49,511 bases of DNA from Spirochaetota bacterium (GCA_016928865.1 JAFGJX010000036.1:1-49511); one strand, 5' to 3'. Shown: positions 1 through 7,997, counted from the stretch's first letter. Program-made: numbers and translations. The notes: generated from the sequence alone by a model not told the origin.

Positions 1-39
1 ATAGCGAAACAGCTCTTCGTGAAGGAGCCGGGCGAGTAA
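1..39 (+). CDS. 3' end of an unidentified CDS (partial)
   Basis: Frame 1 is open from the window edge for twelve codons and ends with TAA at 37-39. The visible C-terminus reads IAKQLFVKEPGE. Only the tail is present, so no function can be given. The reading rests on frame openness and on the lack of any better explanation for the first 100 bases. It could be chance. Confidence 0.3.
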   Translation: MAKQLFVKEPGE

Positions 40-108
40 ACGGCCCGGGAGCCTGCGTCGGGTCCCGGCCGGAAATGAAGGGGCCCGATGTTTCTGCAGC
101 ACGACGCT

Positions 109-1287
109 TCACCCGCTGAAGGTGCAGCGCATCTCACCCATGTACATGGTGGCGACGCAGCTATTGCATGGACCGCAGCGCAGGCATTTTGATACGTGCG
201 ACGGATCAATCTTGATGGCGTTCACGAACGCGGGATCAGCAACCAGCGCCCGGGCTATTGCAACGAAGTCAAACCCCCTGCCAATGACCTCGTCGATTTT
301 TTTCCGTGAAACGAGGCCGCCCACATAGACCAGGGGAAGTTTTACCGCCTCCCGCACCTTGAGCGCGTCCTCAAGGAAATAGGCCTCATGGTAAGGATAG
401 TCTTTTATCATGATGCGTGAAAAGCCGATCATGCCGATCTTGATGAGAGGGTCCTGCTGGTAGCTGATCAATTCCCGGTGGGGCGTCTTTCCGCGCATCA
501 TGTAGAAAGGCGTCTTGCTCACGAATCCACCGGAGAGCACCAGGGCGTCCGCGCCCTCCTCTTCCAGCATCCTGGCGACGGATATTCCCTCTTCAGAGGT
601 CATACCGCCCCGGAACCCGTCCTCGAGATTGGTTTTCACCAGTACTGCGGTCCTGTTTCCCGCAGCTTTCCGCACCTCCGCCATCACCATCCTCAGGAAG
701 CGGGCGCGGTTTTCAAGCGATCCGCCAAAGCGGTCCGTGCGCCTGTTGGTGTGGGGCGAGAGGAACTGGCTGATGAGATAGCCGTGGCCGGCGTGAATTT
801 CTACGGCGTCGAATCCCGCTTCCCGCGCCAGCGCCACGGCCCTGCCGTGCGCGCGCGCCAGGTCTTCGATGTCCGATTCGGACATCCGGCGGGGGAGGGT
901 AAGGCCGAACAGGGTGAACCTGCCTGACGGCGCGATGGCACGCTGCCCGGAGACCTTGCTGTCTCCCATATTGCCGGCATGGCCGAACTGGATCGATGCG
1001 GCCGCGCCCTCGCGGTGGACCGCGTCGGTGAGCTTTTTAAAGTCGCCAACGATACCGGGGTTCATCCATGCCTGATGGCTGAAGGTGCGGCCGCCGTCGG
1101 CCACGGAAACATAGGCCACGGTGGTCATGCCGATGCCCCCTGCGGCGACCGACCGGTGGTAATCGATAAGCGACTGCGAGGGCACGCCGCCGGGGCACAT
1201 CCCCTCGAACGCAGCGGAACGGATGGTCCTGTTCCTGATTTTAAGCGGCCCGATCGTGCCGGGGGTGAAGAGCTTGTCCTTTGCCAT
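109..1287 (-). CDS. NADH:flavin oxidoreductase, Old Yellow Enzyme family, with C-terminal Fe-S cysteines
   Basis: A 392-aa FMN-dependent TIM-barrel oxidoreductase of the OYE / 2,4-dienoyl-CoA reductase N-domain type. It opens with LFTPGTIGPLKIRNR, which is typical of the family. The substrate-binding His pair lies in EIHAGHGYLISQFLSP and is followed by the family signature NRRTDRFGGSLENR. The C-terminus carries the cysteine run CLRCGPCNSC plus a further Cys near the end, as in members that bind a 4Fe-4S cluster. The FAD/NAD(P) domain that follows in 2,4-dienoyl-CoA reductase is absent. The start is ATG with AAGGACC upstream. Family is secure. The substrate (an enoate, a dienoyl-CoA or a xenobiotic) cannot be read from sequence. 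It stands alone, divergent from the SDR gene. Confidence 0.9.
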   Translation of the reverse strand: MAKDKLFTPGTIGPLKIRNRTIRSAAFEGMCPGGVPSQSLIDYHRSVAAGGIGMTTVAYVSVADGGRTFSHQAWMNPGIVGDFKKLTDAVHREGAAASIQFGHAGNMGDSKVSGQRAIAPSGRFTLFGLTLPRRMSESDIEDLARAHGRAVALAREAGFDAVEIHAGHGYLISQFLSPHTNRRTDRFGGSLENRARFLRMVMAEVRKAAGNRTAVLVKTNLEDGFRGGMTSEEGISVARMLEEEGADALVLSGGFVSKTPFYMMRGKTPHRELISYQQDPLIKIGMIGFSRIMIKDYPYHEAYFLEDALKVREAVKLPLVYVGGLVSRKKIDEVIGRGFDFVAIARALVADPAFVNAIKIDPSHVSKCLRCGPCNSCVATMYMGEMRCTFSG

Positions 1288-1574
1288 TATGGAAGGTCCT
1301 TTTTTACGATAATTATTCTTCAGATTAGATACGGCAGCGCAGGAGTGAATGTCAACTTTTTTAAATCAGGACTTGACTTATTTGGATGGCAGGTGAAGAC
1401 TAAATTTCTCCAGATTAGAAAACACTTGCAAACAGGTGGCCGCCCCCTCCCGGCCTCCCCCGTTCACGGGGGAGGCTCAAGACAGGATGTTTGATTACCG
1501 AGCGCGGACAGGAAGTCAAAATAGCTCTCGGCCCGGAAGTAGGCGGTGAGTGGATATAATTAAATCATCAGGAC
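1288..1574. other. Divergent intergenic region between the OYE and SDR genes
   Basis: A 287-bp non-coding gap between two divergent genes, so it should hold both promoters. I could not assign a convincing -35/-10 pair. The one striking structure is the perfect hairpin at 1453-1476, listed separately. Confidence 0.5.
1453..1476. repeat. Perfect 10-bp inverted repeat (hairpin)
   Basis: GCCTCCCCCG is followed by the loop TTCA and then the exact complement CGGGGGAGGC. The stem is very GC-rich and has no T-run on either side. It is therefore not a standard intrinsic terminator. It may be an extragenic palindromic element or an RNA structure in the leader of the SDR gene. Confidence 0.6.
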
Positions 1575-2411
1575 ATGATAATTATGAAGAATCCTTATCA
1601 TAACAAAACCGCTTTCGTCACCGGCGGCGGGTCGGGAATCGGACGCGCGCTATGCGAGGCGCTGGCGAAGCGGGGCGCTTCGGTCGTTGTAACTGACATC
1701 AACGTGAAGGAGGCGGAGCGCGCGGCAGCCGCCATTGCCGCGGACGGCGGGAAGGCGCGTGCGCGGGGCCTCGATGTGACGGACGAGGGCGCGGTATTTC
1801 GTGCGGTTGAGGAGACTGCGGCAGATGCCGGTGGGATCGATTATTACTTCAACAACGCCGGCATAGGGATTTCCGCGGACGCTCTTGACCTGAGCATGGC
1901 GCAGTGGAAGAAGGTTTTTGACGTGAACCTCTTTGGCGTGATCTACGGCACCATGGCCGCTTATGGCGTCATGGCGCGGCAGGGCCGGGGCCACATCATC
2001 AATATTTCCTCTATGGCGGGTTTCGCTCCCTTTTCCATTAATACCCCGTACACGGCGGCAAAGCACGCCGTGTACGGCCTCACCGAGTCGCTGCGGCACG
2101 AGGCCGCCGGGCATGGCGTGCGCATGACCCTGGTATGCCCCGGGATAGTGCGGACCGGCTTTTACGACGCGATCGAGATAATCGGCACCACGCGCGAGAC
2201 CTATATGTCCTGGATGCCGCGGCGTCTTATTACGCCGGAACGCGCGGCTTCAATCATCCTTGACGGCGCGGCGAAAAACAGGAAGAGGATCGTCTTTCCC
2301 CTGCATGCACGTCTCCTCTGGTGGGTGAAAAAAATCGCGCCGGGCGCGCTTGACATAATGAACAAAATTATGGTGAAAAAATACCGGTCGCTGCGGGCGG
2401 GCGGCCGCTAG
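1575..2411 (+). CDS. Short-chain dehydrogenase/reductase (SDR)
   Basis: A 278-aa classical SDR. The Rossmann glycine motif TGGGSGIG is at residues 16-23. NNAG lies mid-domain. The catalytic set is a Ser in INISSMAG near 145 and Tyr159-x3-Lys163 (YTAAK). An Asp at the end of beta-2 (VVVTDIN) suggests a preference for NAD(H) over NADP(H). The basic, hydrophobic C-terminus (around LLWWVKKIAPG) may touch the membrane. The ATG start has AGGAC just upstream. A second ATG three codons in is an alternative. The substrate is unknown. The stop TAG shares a CTAG tetranucleotide with the stop of the converging yraN-like gene. Confidence 0.92.
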   Translation: MIIMKNPYHNKTAFVTGGGSGIGRALCEALAKRGASVVVTDINVKEAERAAAAIAADGGKARARGLDVTDEGAVFRAVEETAADAGGIDYYFNNAGIGISADALDLSMAQWKKVFDVNLFGVIYGTMAAYGVMARQGRGHIINISSMAGFAPFSINTPYTAAKHAVYGLTESLRHEAAGHGVRMTLVCPGIVRTGFYDAIEIIGTTRETYMSWMPRRLITPERAASIILDGAAKNRKRIVFPLHARLLWWVKKIAPGALDIMNKIMVKKYRSLRAGGR

Positions 2412-2770
2412 CGGAACATGTCTTCGATCCAGTCCACCGCGTCATCGCTGATGGCAATGAGATCGAAGCGGAATGTTATTTCCGGACGGTCATACTCAGG
2501 GCGCCCGGCGATGAACGCGCGCGCCGTTGTTTTAAGGCTTCGTTTTTTCCTGGCGCTGATCGAATAGAGGGCGCCGCCGTGGCGCTGCGAGCGGCGGTTC
2601 TTCACCTCCGCGAAGACAACGAGATCCCCCCTGCGGGCTATGATATCGATTTCGCCGTATCTGCCAAAACGGTAATTCCGCTCGACGCACTCAAACCCCT
2701 TGTTACGGAGAAAGTCAGCGGCCAGGTCTTCGCCCCTGCTGCCCAGTTCGCGGTTGTTCAGAGAACCCAC
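2408..2770 (-). CDS. YraN/UPF0102 family endonuclease-like protein
   Basis: A 120-aa protein with the family layout: RELGSRGEDLAADFL at the N-terminus, RNYRFGRYGEIDIIARRGD, and FAEVKNR. The D-x(n)-ExK pattern (GEIDII...FAEVK) is the active-site arrangement of Holliday-junction-resolvase-like nucleases. UPF0102 proteins are usually about 120 aa, so this one is complete. It starts with GTG and is the last gene of the rpsP-rnhB operon, 9 bp after the HD-GYP-like gene. YraN often sits next to rnhB in other bacteria, which fits. Family is secure. Biochemical activity of the family is not well defined. Confidence 0.9.
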   Translation of the reverse strand: MGSLNNRELGSRGEDLAADFLRNKGFECVERNYRFGRYGEIDIIARRGDLVVFAEVKNRRSQRHGGALYSISARKKRSLKTTARAFIAGRPEYDRPEITFRFDLIAISDDAVDWIEDMFR

Positions 2771-2779
2771 GGCCGCGGC

Positions 2780-3988
2780 CTATAATACGTCAAAGATGTT
2801 GATTCCCACTTCGGCCTCGTCAAGGGCCCGGGCGATATAGAGGGATGATTCGGTAAGCAGGTTGATGATGACCGTTTTTTCGATGCGCATTCGCTCTTTG
2901 TCGAAAACAAGCTTTATTATGGGCCGGAGCGGCTTTTCCGGCACTGACCCGATAATGACGCCGATGGAGCCGTCGTTCAGCTCAACTATTGATCCGATGG
3001 GATAGACCGACATGCAGGAGAGAAAGACGCGCAGGATAACCGGGTCGAACTTGTTCACCCCGCTGCTTAATAAATTCCGCATGGCATGGTAGAAGAAGAC
3101 CTTCTTCCGGTAACTCCGGTTGGTGATCTGCGCCTCGTAGCTGTCTGCGATGGCTGCGATGCGCGCGAATTCGTCTATGTCATTGCCGCGAAGACCGCGG
3201 GGATATCCCTTGCCGTCGAACTGCTCATGGTGCTGGAGCGACACCATGGCGGAGCTTTCCTTGATTTTCCCCAGCTCCTTCAGGACCTTGTAGCCGAGGA
3301 GGGGGTGCGTTTTTATCTGATTGTATTCCGCGTCTGTCAGGTTGGACTGCTTGTGGATGATATATACCGGGAGCTTTATCATGCCCGCATCGATAAGCAG
3401 CGTGCCGAGCCCGAGGTCGTTCAGCTTGATGGGGCTGTATTTCAACGCCATGCCGATGATAAGGGAATAGAAGGTCACGTTGACCGAATGGGTCAGCGTG
3501 TAGTCTTTTCCCTCGTCAAGGCCGTAGAGGAACAGGAAGATATTGCTGTTCTCCCGGAGAAGTCGGATAATGGCCTGCACCGAGTCCTCGAGGTCCCTCG
3601 TTTCAAAGGGAATGTTGTTCTTGATCGCCTTGTGCACGGCCTCGACCGCGTTCCGGGCGCGACCGTGCACCTCGATAAGATTCTTGCGCTTTTTCAGGAG
3701 TTCGTTGTAGTCAGTGAGTATCTTTTTTTCTTTATCGAAATCCCCGGCCTTTTCCGGCTTGCCGTTTATTTTTCCCAGGATCTTGCCCCTTTCCGGTTCT
3801 ACCCGCTTGACGAGTATTCCGGCTGTCTCCACTTCCGTTATTCCCCAGGTCATCAGCTTTTTAATATCGGTTTCCTTGACGGGCGTGTTGGCTGAGATGA
3901 GCATATTATTGCTGTCGACATAGATGGGCTTATCGAACATCATACCGGGCTTGAGTTCTTCCACCAATATTTTTTTCATTTTTGACAT
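2780..3988 (-). CDS. HD-GYP-like domain protein with degenerate HD dyad
   Basis: A 402-aa cytoplasmic protein. The N-terminal part (about 1-60) resembles the small DUF3391-like domain that precedes many HD-GYP domains. The HD-GYP domain spans about 160-300. His228, His253-His254, the GYP signature DGKGYPRGLRG (258-268) and Asp282 are kept. The canonical HD of HDIGK is Ile199-Asp200, followed by AGM, so a metal-binding His and the Lys are lost. HD-GYP enzymes hydrolyse c-di-GMP. This copy may be inactive or act as a sensor. The C-terminal ~80 residues are an extra domain that I do not recognise. The start ATG overlaps the upstream stop as TAATG. A second Met three codons in is possible. Confidence 0.88.
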   Translation of the reverse strand: MSKMKKILVEELKPGMMFDKPIYVDSNNMLISANTPVKETDIKKLMTWGITEVETAGILVKRVEPERGKILGKINGKPEKAGDFDKEKKILTDYNELLKKRKNLIEVHGRARNAVEAVHKAIKNNIPFETRDLEDSVQAIIRLLRENSNIFLFLYGLDEGKDYTLTHSVNVTFYSLIIGMALKYSPIKLNDLGLGTLLIDAGMIKLPVYIIHKQSNLTDAEYNQIKTHPLLGYKVLKELGKIKESSAMVSLQHHEQFDGKGYPRGLRGNDIDEFARIAAIADSYEAQITNRSYRKKVFFYHAMRNLLSSGVNKFDPVILRVFLSCMSVYPIGSIVELNDGSIGVIIGSVPEKPLRPIIKLVFDKERMRIEKTVIINLLTESSLYIARALDEAEVGINIFDVL

Positions 3989-4269
3989 TACAGAATTCCC
4001 ATGTTGTCCAGTTTTATCTTGAATTCTGAGTTGATCCGATAACAGTACGCAAGAACCTCGGAAACCGCTTTGAACAGTGGTTCCGGTATTTCGCTTCCTT
4101 CCGGTAGCAGGGAGAGAGCCTGCGCCAGGTCCGAGTCTCTGTATACGGTAATGTTGTATTCCCCGGCAATCCGGATCAACGTATCGTATAGAAGACCCCT
4201 GGCAATCGCCAGTATTTTTGGAACGTCACCGGAATATTCGAGAGCGACGCCGACTTTTTCATCGTCCAT
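3988..4269 (-). CDS. Stand-alone FlhB C-terminal-like protein (YlqH/FlhX type)
   Basis: A 93-aa protein resembling the cytoplasmic domain of the type III export switch FlhB/EscU: AVALEYSGD-type start (VGVALEYSGDVPKILAIARG), then DSDLAQALSLLPEGSEIPE and a helical end. Stand-alone copies such as YlqH/FlhX occur beside rnhB in several bacteria, and that is the context here. The autocleavage motif NPTH lies upstream of this domain in FlhB and is absent, as expected for the short form. I chose the ATG at 4269: it is preceded by AGGG eight bases upstream and follows the previous stop by one base. A GTG at 4293 would give 101 aa but overlaps the upstream gene. A role in flagellar export is an inference. 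Confidence 0.82.
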   Translation of the reverse strand: MDDEKVGVALEYSGDVPKILAIARGLLYDTLIRIAGEYNITVYRDSDLAQALSLLPEGSEIPEPLFKAVSEVLAYCYRINSEFKIKLDNMGIL

Positions 4270-4270
4270 T

Positions 4271-5341
4271 TTAAGCCCTGGTATCAAATTCACTATTTAA
4301 GGAGTAATATGAATAAATTTCAACTATTTTATTTATGGCTTGTTGTGTGTTAAAAAAATTTATATATATATTTGGATGTATATGCTCAATTCGTCTCATC
4401 AGGACGCCGGACCCGTTCTTGAGAAGAGCCAGCGACTCTTCGTTTTCGCAGAAAACTGATATAGGGAATTCCCGTTCCATTTCTCTGGCCAGGATTTCGA
4501 TTCTGCCGATTCCGGAAAAATCAAGGTTGAAGAGCCATGCGCTCCCCGACTCCAGATACCGGACGGAATGAAAACCGGACTCGCCGGGGAACGCGAATTC
4601 CCCTGCCCGATACGGTTCTTCCGTTCCTTCGCCTTCGGTCAGAAAGGCCAGCACCTGCCTTATTGCGGCCTCCCGTTCTTCCTTGCCGTCGATCGATTGA
4701 ATCTCTTTTAATATGCCGTCAATCATTGACCGCAGCCCATCCGCTTTTCCGGCGGCAAGCCTCCGAATTCTGTCTTCGCCGAAGCCCAGCATGACGAGAA
4801 GGGTCTGGATATGCTTTGAGCGCACTGAAACGCCGGAAAGCACCATGGACAGATCTGCAAGAGAGCCCCTGTCGAACCCGCGCTGTGCAAGGTGGTCGAG
4901 GAAGCGGGCGATCCCGTCCTTTCTGTCGGCTTCCGGCCGATTGAGGAGGAGGGCGTTCAGCTCGAATATCCCGGCAGGATGTTTCGCGAGTGCGGCACCC
5001 AGCGCACGCATGATGCTTCCGCGTATCATGCCCGCGTCGAATATGGTCATCTCCATGACCTGCCTGATGAAGGCTTCCCTAGCATCGGTCTGTGAGAGCC
5101 TGAAATAGTACGATTCGCCGCTGACCGCGTCAAGCTTGAGGGTCATTGTGCCGCCGGCGGGCACGCCCTTCAGGAACTGCGCATGTATCCTCCTGCCGGC
5201 GATTTCGATGATCGCGTCTCGGTTTCCGATGCGTTCGACCACCCGCGCCTGGATCTCGGCGCCCTCCCTGATCCCTTTGAAAAGACTGCGCACCGCCGTC
5301 TTTCCGGAGATTGTTACGGTGACTGAGGGCTCGATTTTCAT
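4271..5341 (-). CDS. FliK/YlqG-like hypothetical protein
   Basis: A 356-aa soluble protein with no signal peptide or membrane segment. Residues 1-90 look beta-rich (RVVERIGNRDAIIEIAGRRI). The middle is helical. The C-terminal third (around WLFNLDFSGIGRIEILAREMEREF and FCENEESLALLKNG) resembles the beta-alpha fold of flagellar hook-length control proteins, in which FliK binds FlhB. Its position between rnhB and an FlhB-C-like gene matches ylqG of Bacillus. The start ATG overlaps the rnhB stop as ATGA, and its own stop lies one base before the next ATG. The FliK relationship is inferred from a weak pattern plus context. The reading frame itself is secure. Confidence 0.72.
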   Translation of the reverse strand: MKIEPSVTVTISGKTAVRSLFKGIREGAEIQARVVERIGNRDAIIEIAGRRIHAQFLKGVPAGGTMTLKLDAVSGESYYFRLSQTDAREAFIRQVMEMTIFDAGMIRGSIMRALGAALAKHPAGIFELNALLLNRPEADRKDGIARFLDHLAQRGFDRGSLADLSMVLSGVSVRSKHIQTLLVMLGFGEDRIRRLAAGKADGLRSMIDGILKEIQSIDGKEEREAAIRQVLAFLTEGEGTEEPYRAGEFAFPGESGFHSVRYLESGSAWLFNLDFSGIGRIEILAREMEREFPISVFCENEESLALLKNGSGVLMRRIEHIHPNIYINFFNTQQAINKIVEIYSYYSLNSEFDTRA

Positions 5342-6024
5342 TCCTCGCCCCCGCGTGTTCCGGCCGCGATCATGCTCCTGACCGGTTCATAGCTCAGGCG
5401 ATGCACCGGGGATATTCCCCTCTCGCGGATCGCCTGAATGTGCCGGCTGGTGCCGTATCCCTTGTTTTCGGTGAAGTTATAGCAGGGCCAGAGCCTGTCC
5501 ATCCTGTCCATGATCGTGTCCCTCCAGACCTTGGCTTCGATGGAGGCCGACGCGATGGAGACGGACCGAGCGTCCCCTTTCGGTACGGAATGAATGGGAA
5601 CCTGCGACGTGAAAGAGAAATTCCCGTCCAGAATGACGATGTCTGGTTTTATCGAAATGTTCTCCAGAAGCCGGTTGATCGCGTATTCGGTGGCCCGGTT
5701 TATATTGAGGCGGTCCACCGTCCGGTGCGAAACGAGAATGGACGCGGAGAAGAGGGCGCTGCGTCGTATGAGCTCGAGAGCGGCCGATCTCTTCCGCGGT
5801 GTCAGCTTTTTTGAGTCATCTATGCCGGGAAGGGGGCCGTCCAGCGACTCGATGAAGGAGGGTGCGTAGATGGTGATGCCCACGCAGAGCGGACCGGCCA
5901 GGGCGCCGCGGCCCGCTTCATCCACGCCGGCGATAAGCCGGCATCCCTTCCGCAATAATTCCTTTTCAATGGCAAAATCGGGGCCATGCAAAAAGGCGGA
6001 CACGCGGTCCGCCTTTTTTTTCAT
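5338..6024 (-). CDS. rnhB: Ribonuclease HII
   Basis: A 228-aa RNase HII, which removes ribonucleotides from RNA-DNA hybrids in the cytoplasm. The first catalytic motif is AGVDEAGRGALAGP (Asp-Glu). DDSKKLTPRKR follows, then ILDGN and KGDARSVSIASASIEAKV with further acidic and serine residues. KGYGTSRHIQAIRERG and HRLSYEP close the domain. I chose the ATG at 6024, with GGGGAC eight bases upstream, over a TTG at 6057 that would add eleven residues. It ends in a four-base ATGA overlap with the FliK-like gene. It follows rplS as in Bacillus, but without the GTPase gene rbgA between them. Confidence 0.96.
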   Translation of the reverse strand: MKKKADRVSAFLHGPDFAIEKELLRKGCRLIAGVDEAGRGALAGPLCVGITIYAPSFIESLDGPLPGIDDSKKLTPRKRSAALELIRRSALFSASILVSHRTVDRLNINRATEYAINRLLENISIKPDIVILDGNFSFTSQVPIHSVPKGDARSVSIASASIEAKVWRDTIMDRMDRLWPCYNFTENKGYGTSRHIQAIRERGISPVHRLSYEPVRSMIAAGTRGGEE

Positions 6025-6072
6025 CGATAAGTCCCCATGTGAGCTGTTGTCCAACAATGCTCCCGCCCGTTA

Positions 6073-6525
6073 TTACTGGTCCGGGGTCACTTCCGGGGCT
6101 GTTTCCTGGGCCGGGGCCTCTCCCGCTTCGGTCACGCCGGGAACATCAGTTTCCGAAGCCGAATGTTTTTTCACGGATTTTTTCGTCTTCTCGCGGAGCT
6201 TGGCGGATTTACCGGTCCGTTCGCGCAAATAATAGAGCTTGGCCCTTCTGGCCTTCCCCTTGCGCACCACGTCGATTTTTGCTATCCGCGTCGAGTATAC
6301 GGGGAAAATCCTCTCGACCCCGACGTCAAAGGAGAGCTTCCGCACCGTAAAGGTCTTGCTCATCCCCTTGTTGTCGATGGCGATAACGATACCTTCAAAT
6401 ATCTGGATACGCTCGCGGTTTCCCTCAACGATCCGGTAGTGGACCTTGACGGTATCTCCTATCTCGAAATTTATTTTTCTGTCCACCGGCATTATCTTCT
6501 TTTCTATTTCCCGCATGATTTCCAT
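6073..6525 (-). CDS. rplS: 50S ribosomal protein L19 with extended acidic tail
   Basis: A 150-aa L19. The core (about residues 15-115) has [51 protein letters not shown], and [21 protein letters not shown]. All are hallmarks of the family. L19 is usually about 115 aa. Here about 35 residues rich in Ala, Pro, Glu and Thr follow a Lys-rich stretch. The start ATG has AGGAG eight bases upstream. The gene lies 3 bp after the trmD stop, so the two are probably translated from one message. Function: a component of the large subunit at the 30S-50S interface. Confidence 0.97.
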   Translation of the reverse strand: MEIMREIEKKIMPVDRKINFEIGDTVKVHYRIVEGNRERIQIFEGIVIAIDNKGMSKTFTVRKLSFDVGVERIFPVYSTRIAKIDVVRKGKARRAKLYYLRERTGKSAKLREKTKKSVKKHSASETDVPGVTEAGEAPAQETAPEVTPDQ

Positions 6526-6528
6526 CGC

Positions 6529-7227
6529 TCATTCTCCTGATATTTTTCTTAAAAGATATTTTCTGTACAGGTCCGGCCTGATCCTCTTTGTCTTCTCAAT
6601 GCTCTGTTCGCGCCGCCATTCCCGGATCAATCCATGGTTGCCGCCAAGCAGCACGCCGGGTACTCTCATGCCGTCTATCTCCTCGGGCCGGGTATACTGG
6701 GGATACTCCAGAAGATCCAGCTCGAAGCTCTCTTCCGACAGCGAATCACTGTTGGACATGAACCCCGGCACCAGCCGCGCGACCGCGTCCAGTATGGTAA
6801 GCGCCGCGTATTCCCCGCCGGAGAGCACGTAGTCGCCCACGGAAATCTCGTAATCGACGAAGCGGTCGATGATCCGCTGGTCAACTCCTTCGTAATGCCC
6901 GCACACGATGCAGAGCCCGCTGAAGCCCGAGAGCTCCCTGACCAGCCGCTGCGTGAGCAGCGAGCCGGAAGCCGATGTCATCGCCACGGGGACGCCGTCC
7001 CGCTTCACGCTCTCTATGGCTCCGGCCAGCGGCCCGGGCATGAGGACCATCCCGGACCCGCCGCCGTACGGGTAATCGTCGCAGCGCCGGTAATTGTCTG
7101 ACGCGAAATCGCGTATATCGGTTATCGTAACGCCGATGATCCCCGATTCAATCGCCTTTCCGAGCAGCCCGCAGCTGAACGGCGAGGAAAAGAAAGCGGG
7201 GAACAGTGTCACAATATTAAAAATCAA
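6529..7227 (-). CDS. trmD: tRNA (guanine-N1-)-methyltransferase
   Basis: A 232-aa TrmD that methylates G37 of tRNA using S-adenosylmethionine. Trefoil-knot SPOUT motifs are all present: IVTLFPAFF at the start, DYPYGGGSGMVL, CGHYEGVDQRIIDRF, ISVGDYVLSGGE (SAM loop), and YTRP with the C-terminal VLLGGNHGLIREWR. The start is TTG with GAGGG about six bases upstream, and it lies inside rimM (11-bp overlap). Starting there gives the family-typical N-terminus. The order rimM-trmD-rplS is the conserved bacterial arrangement. Confidence 0.97.
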   Translation of the reverse strand: MIFNIVTLFPAFFSSPFSCGLLGKAIESGIIGVTITDIRDFASDNYRRCDDYPYGGGSGMVLMPGPLAGAIESVKRDGVPVAMTSASGSLLTQRLVRELSGFSGLCIVCGHYEGVDQRIIDRFVDYEISVGDYVLSGGEYAALTILDAVARLVPGFMSNSDSLSEESFELDLLEYPQYTRPEEIDGMRVPGVLLGGNHGLIREWRREQSIEKTKRIRPDLYRKYLLRKISGE

Positions 7228-7744
7228 TCAGTCCCTCAACAGGATGGATGTCCAGTCTGCCGCTCCGTATCTCCCCGGTATCCACCATGGCTTTTACGAA
7301 GGGGACCATGAATGTTTTCCCCCGGTCGTCCGCTATGATGAGCACCTCGCCGGCGCCGGCTTCGAGTATGTCCCTGACGGTCCCGAAGCGCCGCCCATTG
7401 TAATAGACTTCGCATCCGATTATATCGTAATAATAAAAGCTCTCTTCGCCCAGCTCGCTTCGTGTTTTTTCGGCCTCGGATTTTTCTATGAAGATATCGA
7501 GTCCTCTAAAGGCGAGAGCGCTGTCCCGGTCGTCGATGCCGTCAAGCTTCAGGAGGCCGCTTTTGTCCTTCTGCGGGATAAAGCCGGCTATCGTGTATTT
7601 CCGGAACGCATTGTCCTGTTGAATAAATACTTTTTTGTCGTTTTCGAACCGCCCGATCACGTCGGTTACAACCGCGATCCTGAGGCGCCCGTTCAACCCG
7701 TGGACGCCGGCCACAACGGCTATGCGGATATATTCATCTGCCAT
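7217..7744 (-). CDS. rimM: Ribosome maturation factor RimM
   Basis: A 175-aa RimM, needed for maturation of the 30S head and binding S19. The N-terminal RimM domain starts IRIAVVAGVHGLNGRLRI. The C-terminal PRC-barrel includes YYDIIGCEVYYNGRRFGTVRDI and the closing MVPFVKAMVDTGE...DIHPVEGLI. The ATG is fused to the khpA stop as TAATG, pointing to translational coupling. The 3' end overlaps trmD by 11 bp. Confidence 0.96.
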   Translation of the reverse strand: MADEYIRIAVVAGVHGLNGRLRIAVVTDVIGRFENDKKVFIQQDNAFRKYTIAGFIPQKDKSGLLKLDGIDDRDSALAFRGLDIFIEKSEAEKTRSELGEESFYYYDIIGCEVYYNGRRFGTVRDILEAGAGEVLIIADDRGKTFMVPFVKAMVDTGEIRSGRLDIHPVEGLIDF

Positions 7745-7980
7745 TAATCCAGTATTTCCAGCACCACCCGTTTCCCTGATTTTGTCGCGGAAGCGTTTAT
7801 TATTGTCCGGATCGCCCGGGCTATTCTGCCGTGCTTCCCGATTACCTTGCCGATATCTTCTTTCATAACGCGCAACTCGAGGATTGTCGATTTTTCACCT
7901 TCAACTTCACGTATTTCAACCTGCTCCGGATGATCGACCAGCGATTTCACCATGTAATCAACGAGTTCTTTGTAGTCCAT
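7744..7980 (-). CDS. khpA: KH-domain RNA-binding protein KhpA
   Basis: A 78-aa single-KH protein (YlqC/KhpA). The RNA-binding GxxG loop is in KVIGKHGRIARAIR, and the preceding ILELRVMKEDIG strand is typical. It normally pairs with KhpB, which is not in this window. It sits between rpsP and rimM, its usual place in Firmicutes and spirochaetes. A GGAGG lies six bases before the ATG. Confidence 0.95.
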   Translation of the reverse strand: MDYKELVDYMVKSLVDHPEQVEIREVEGEKSTILELRVMKEDIGKVIGKHGRIARAIRTIINASATKSGKRVVLEILD

Positions 7981-7997
7981 TGCCGCCTCCAGCCGGA

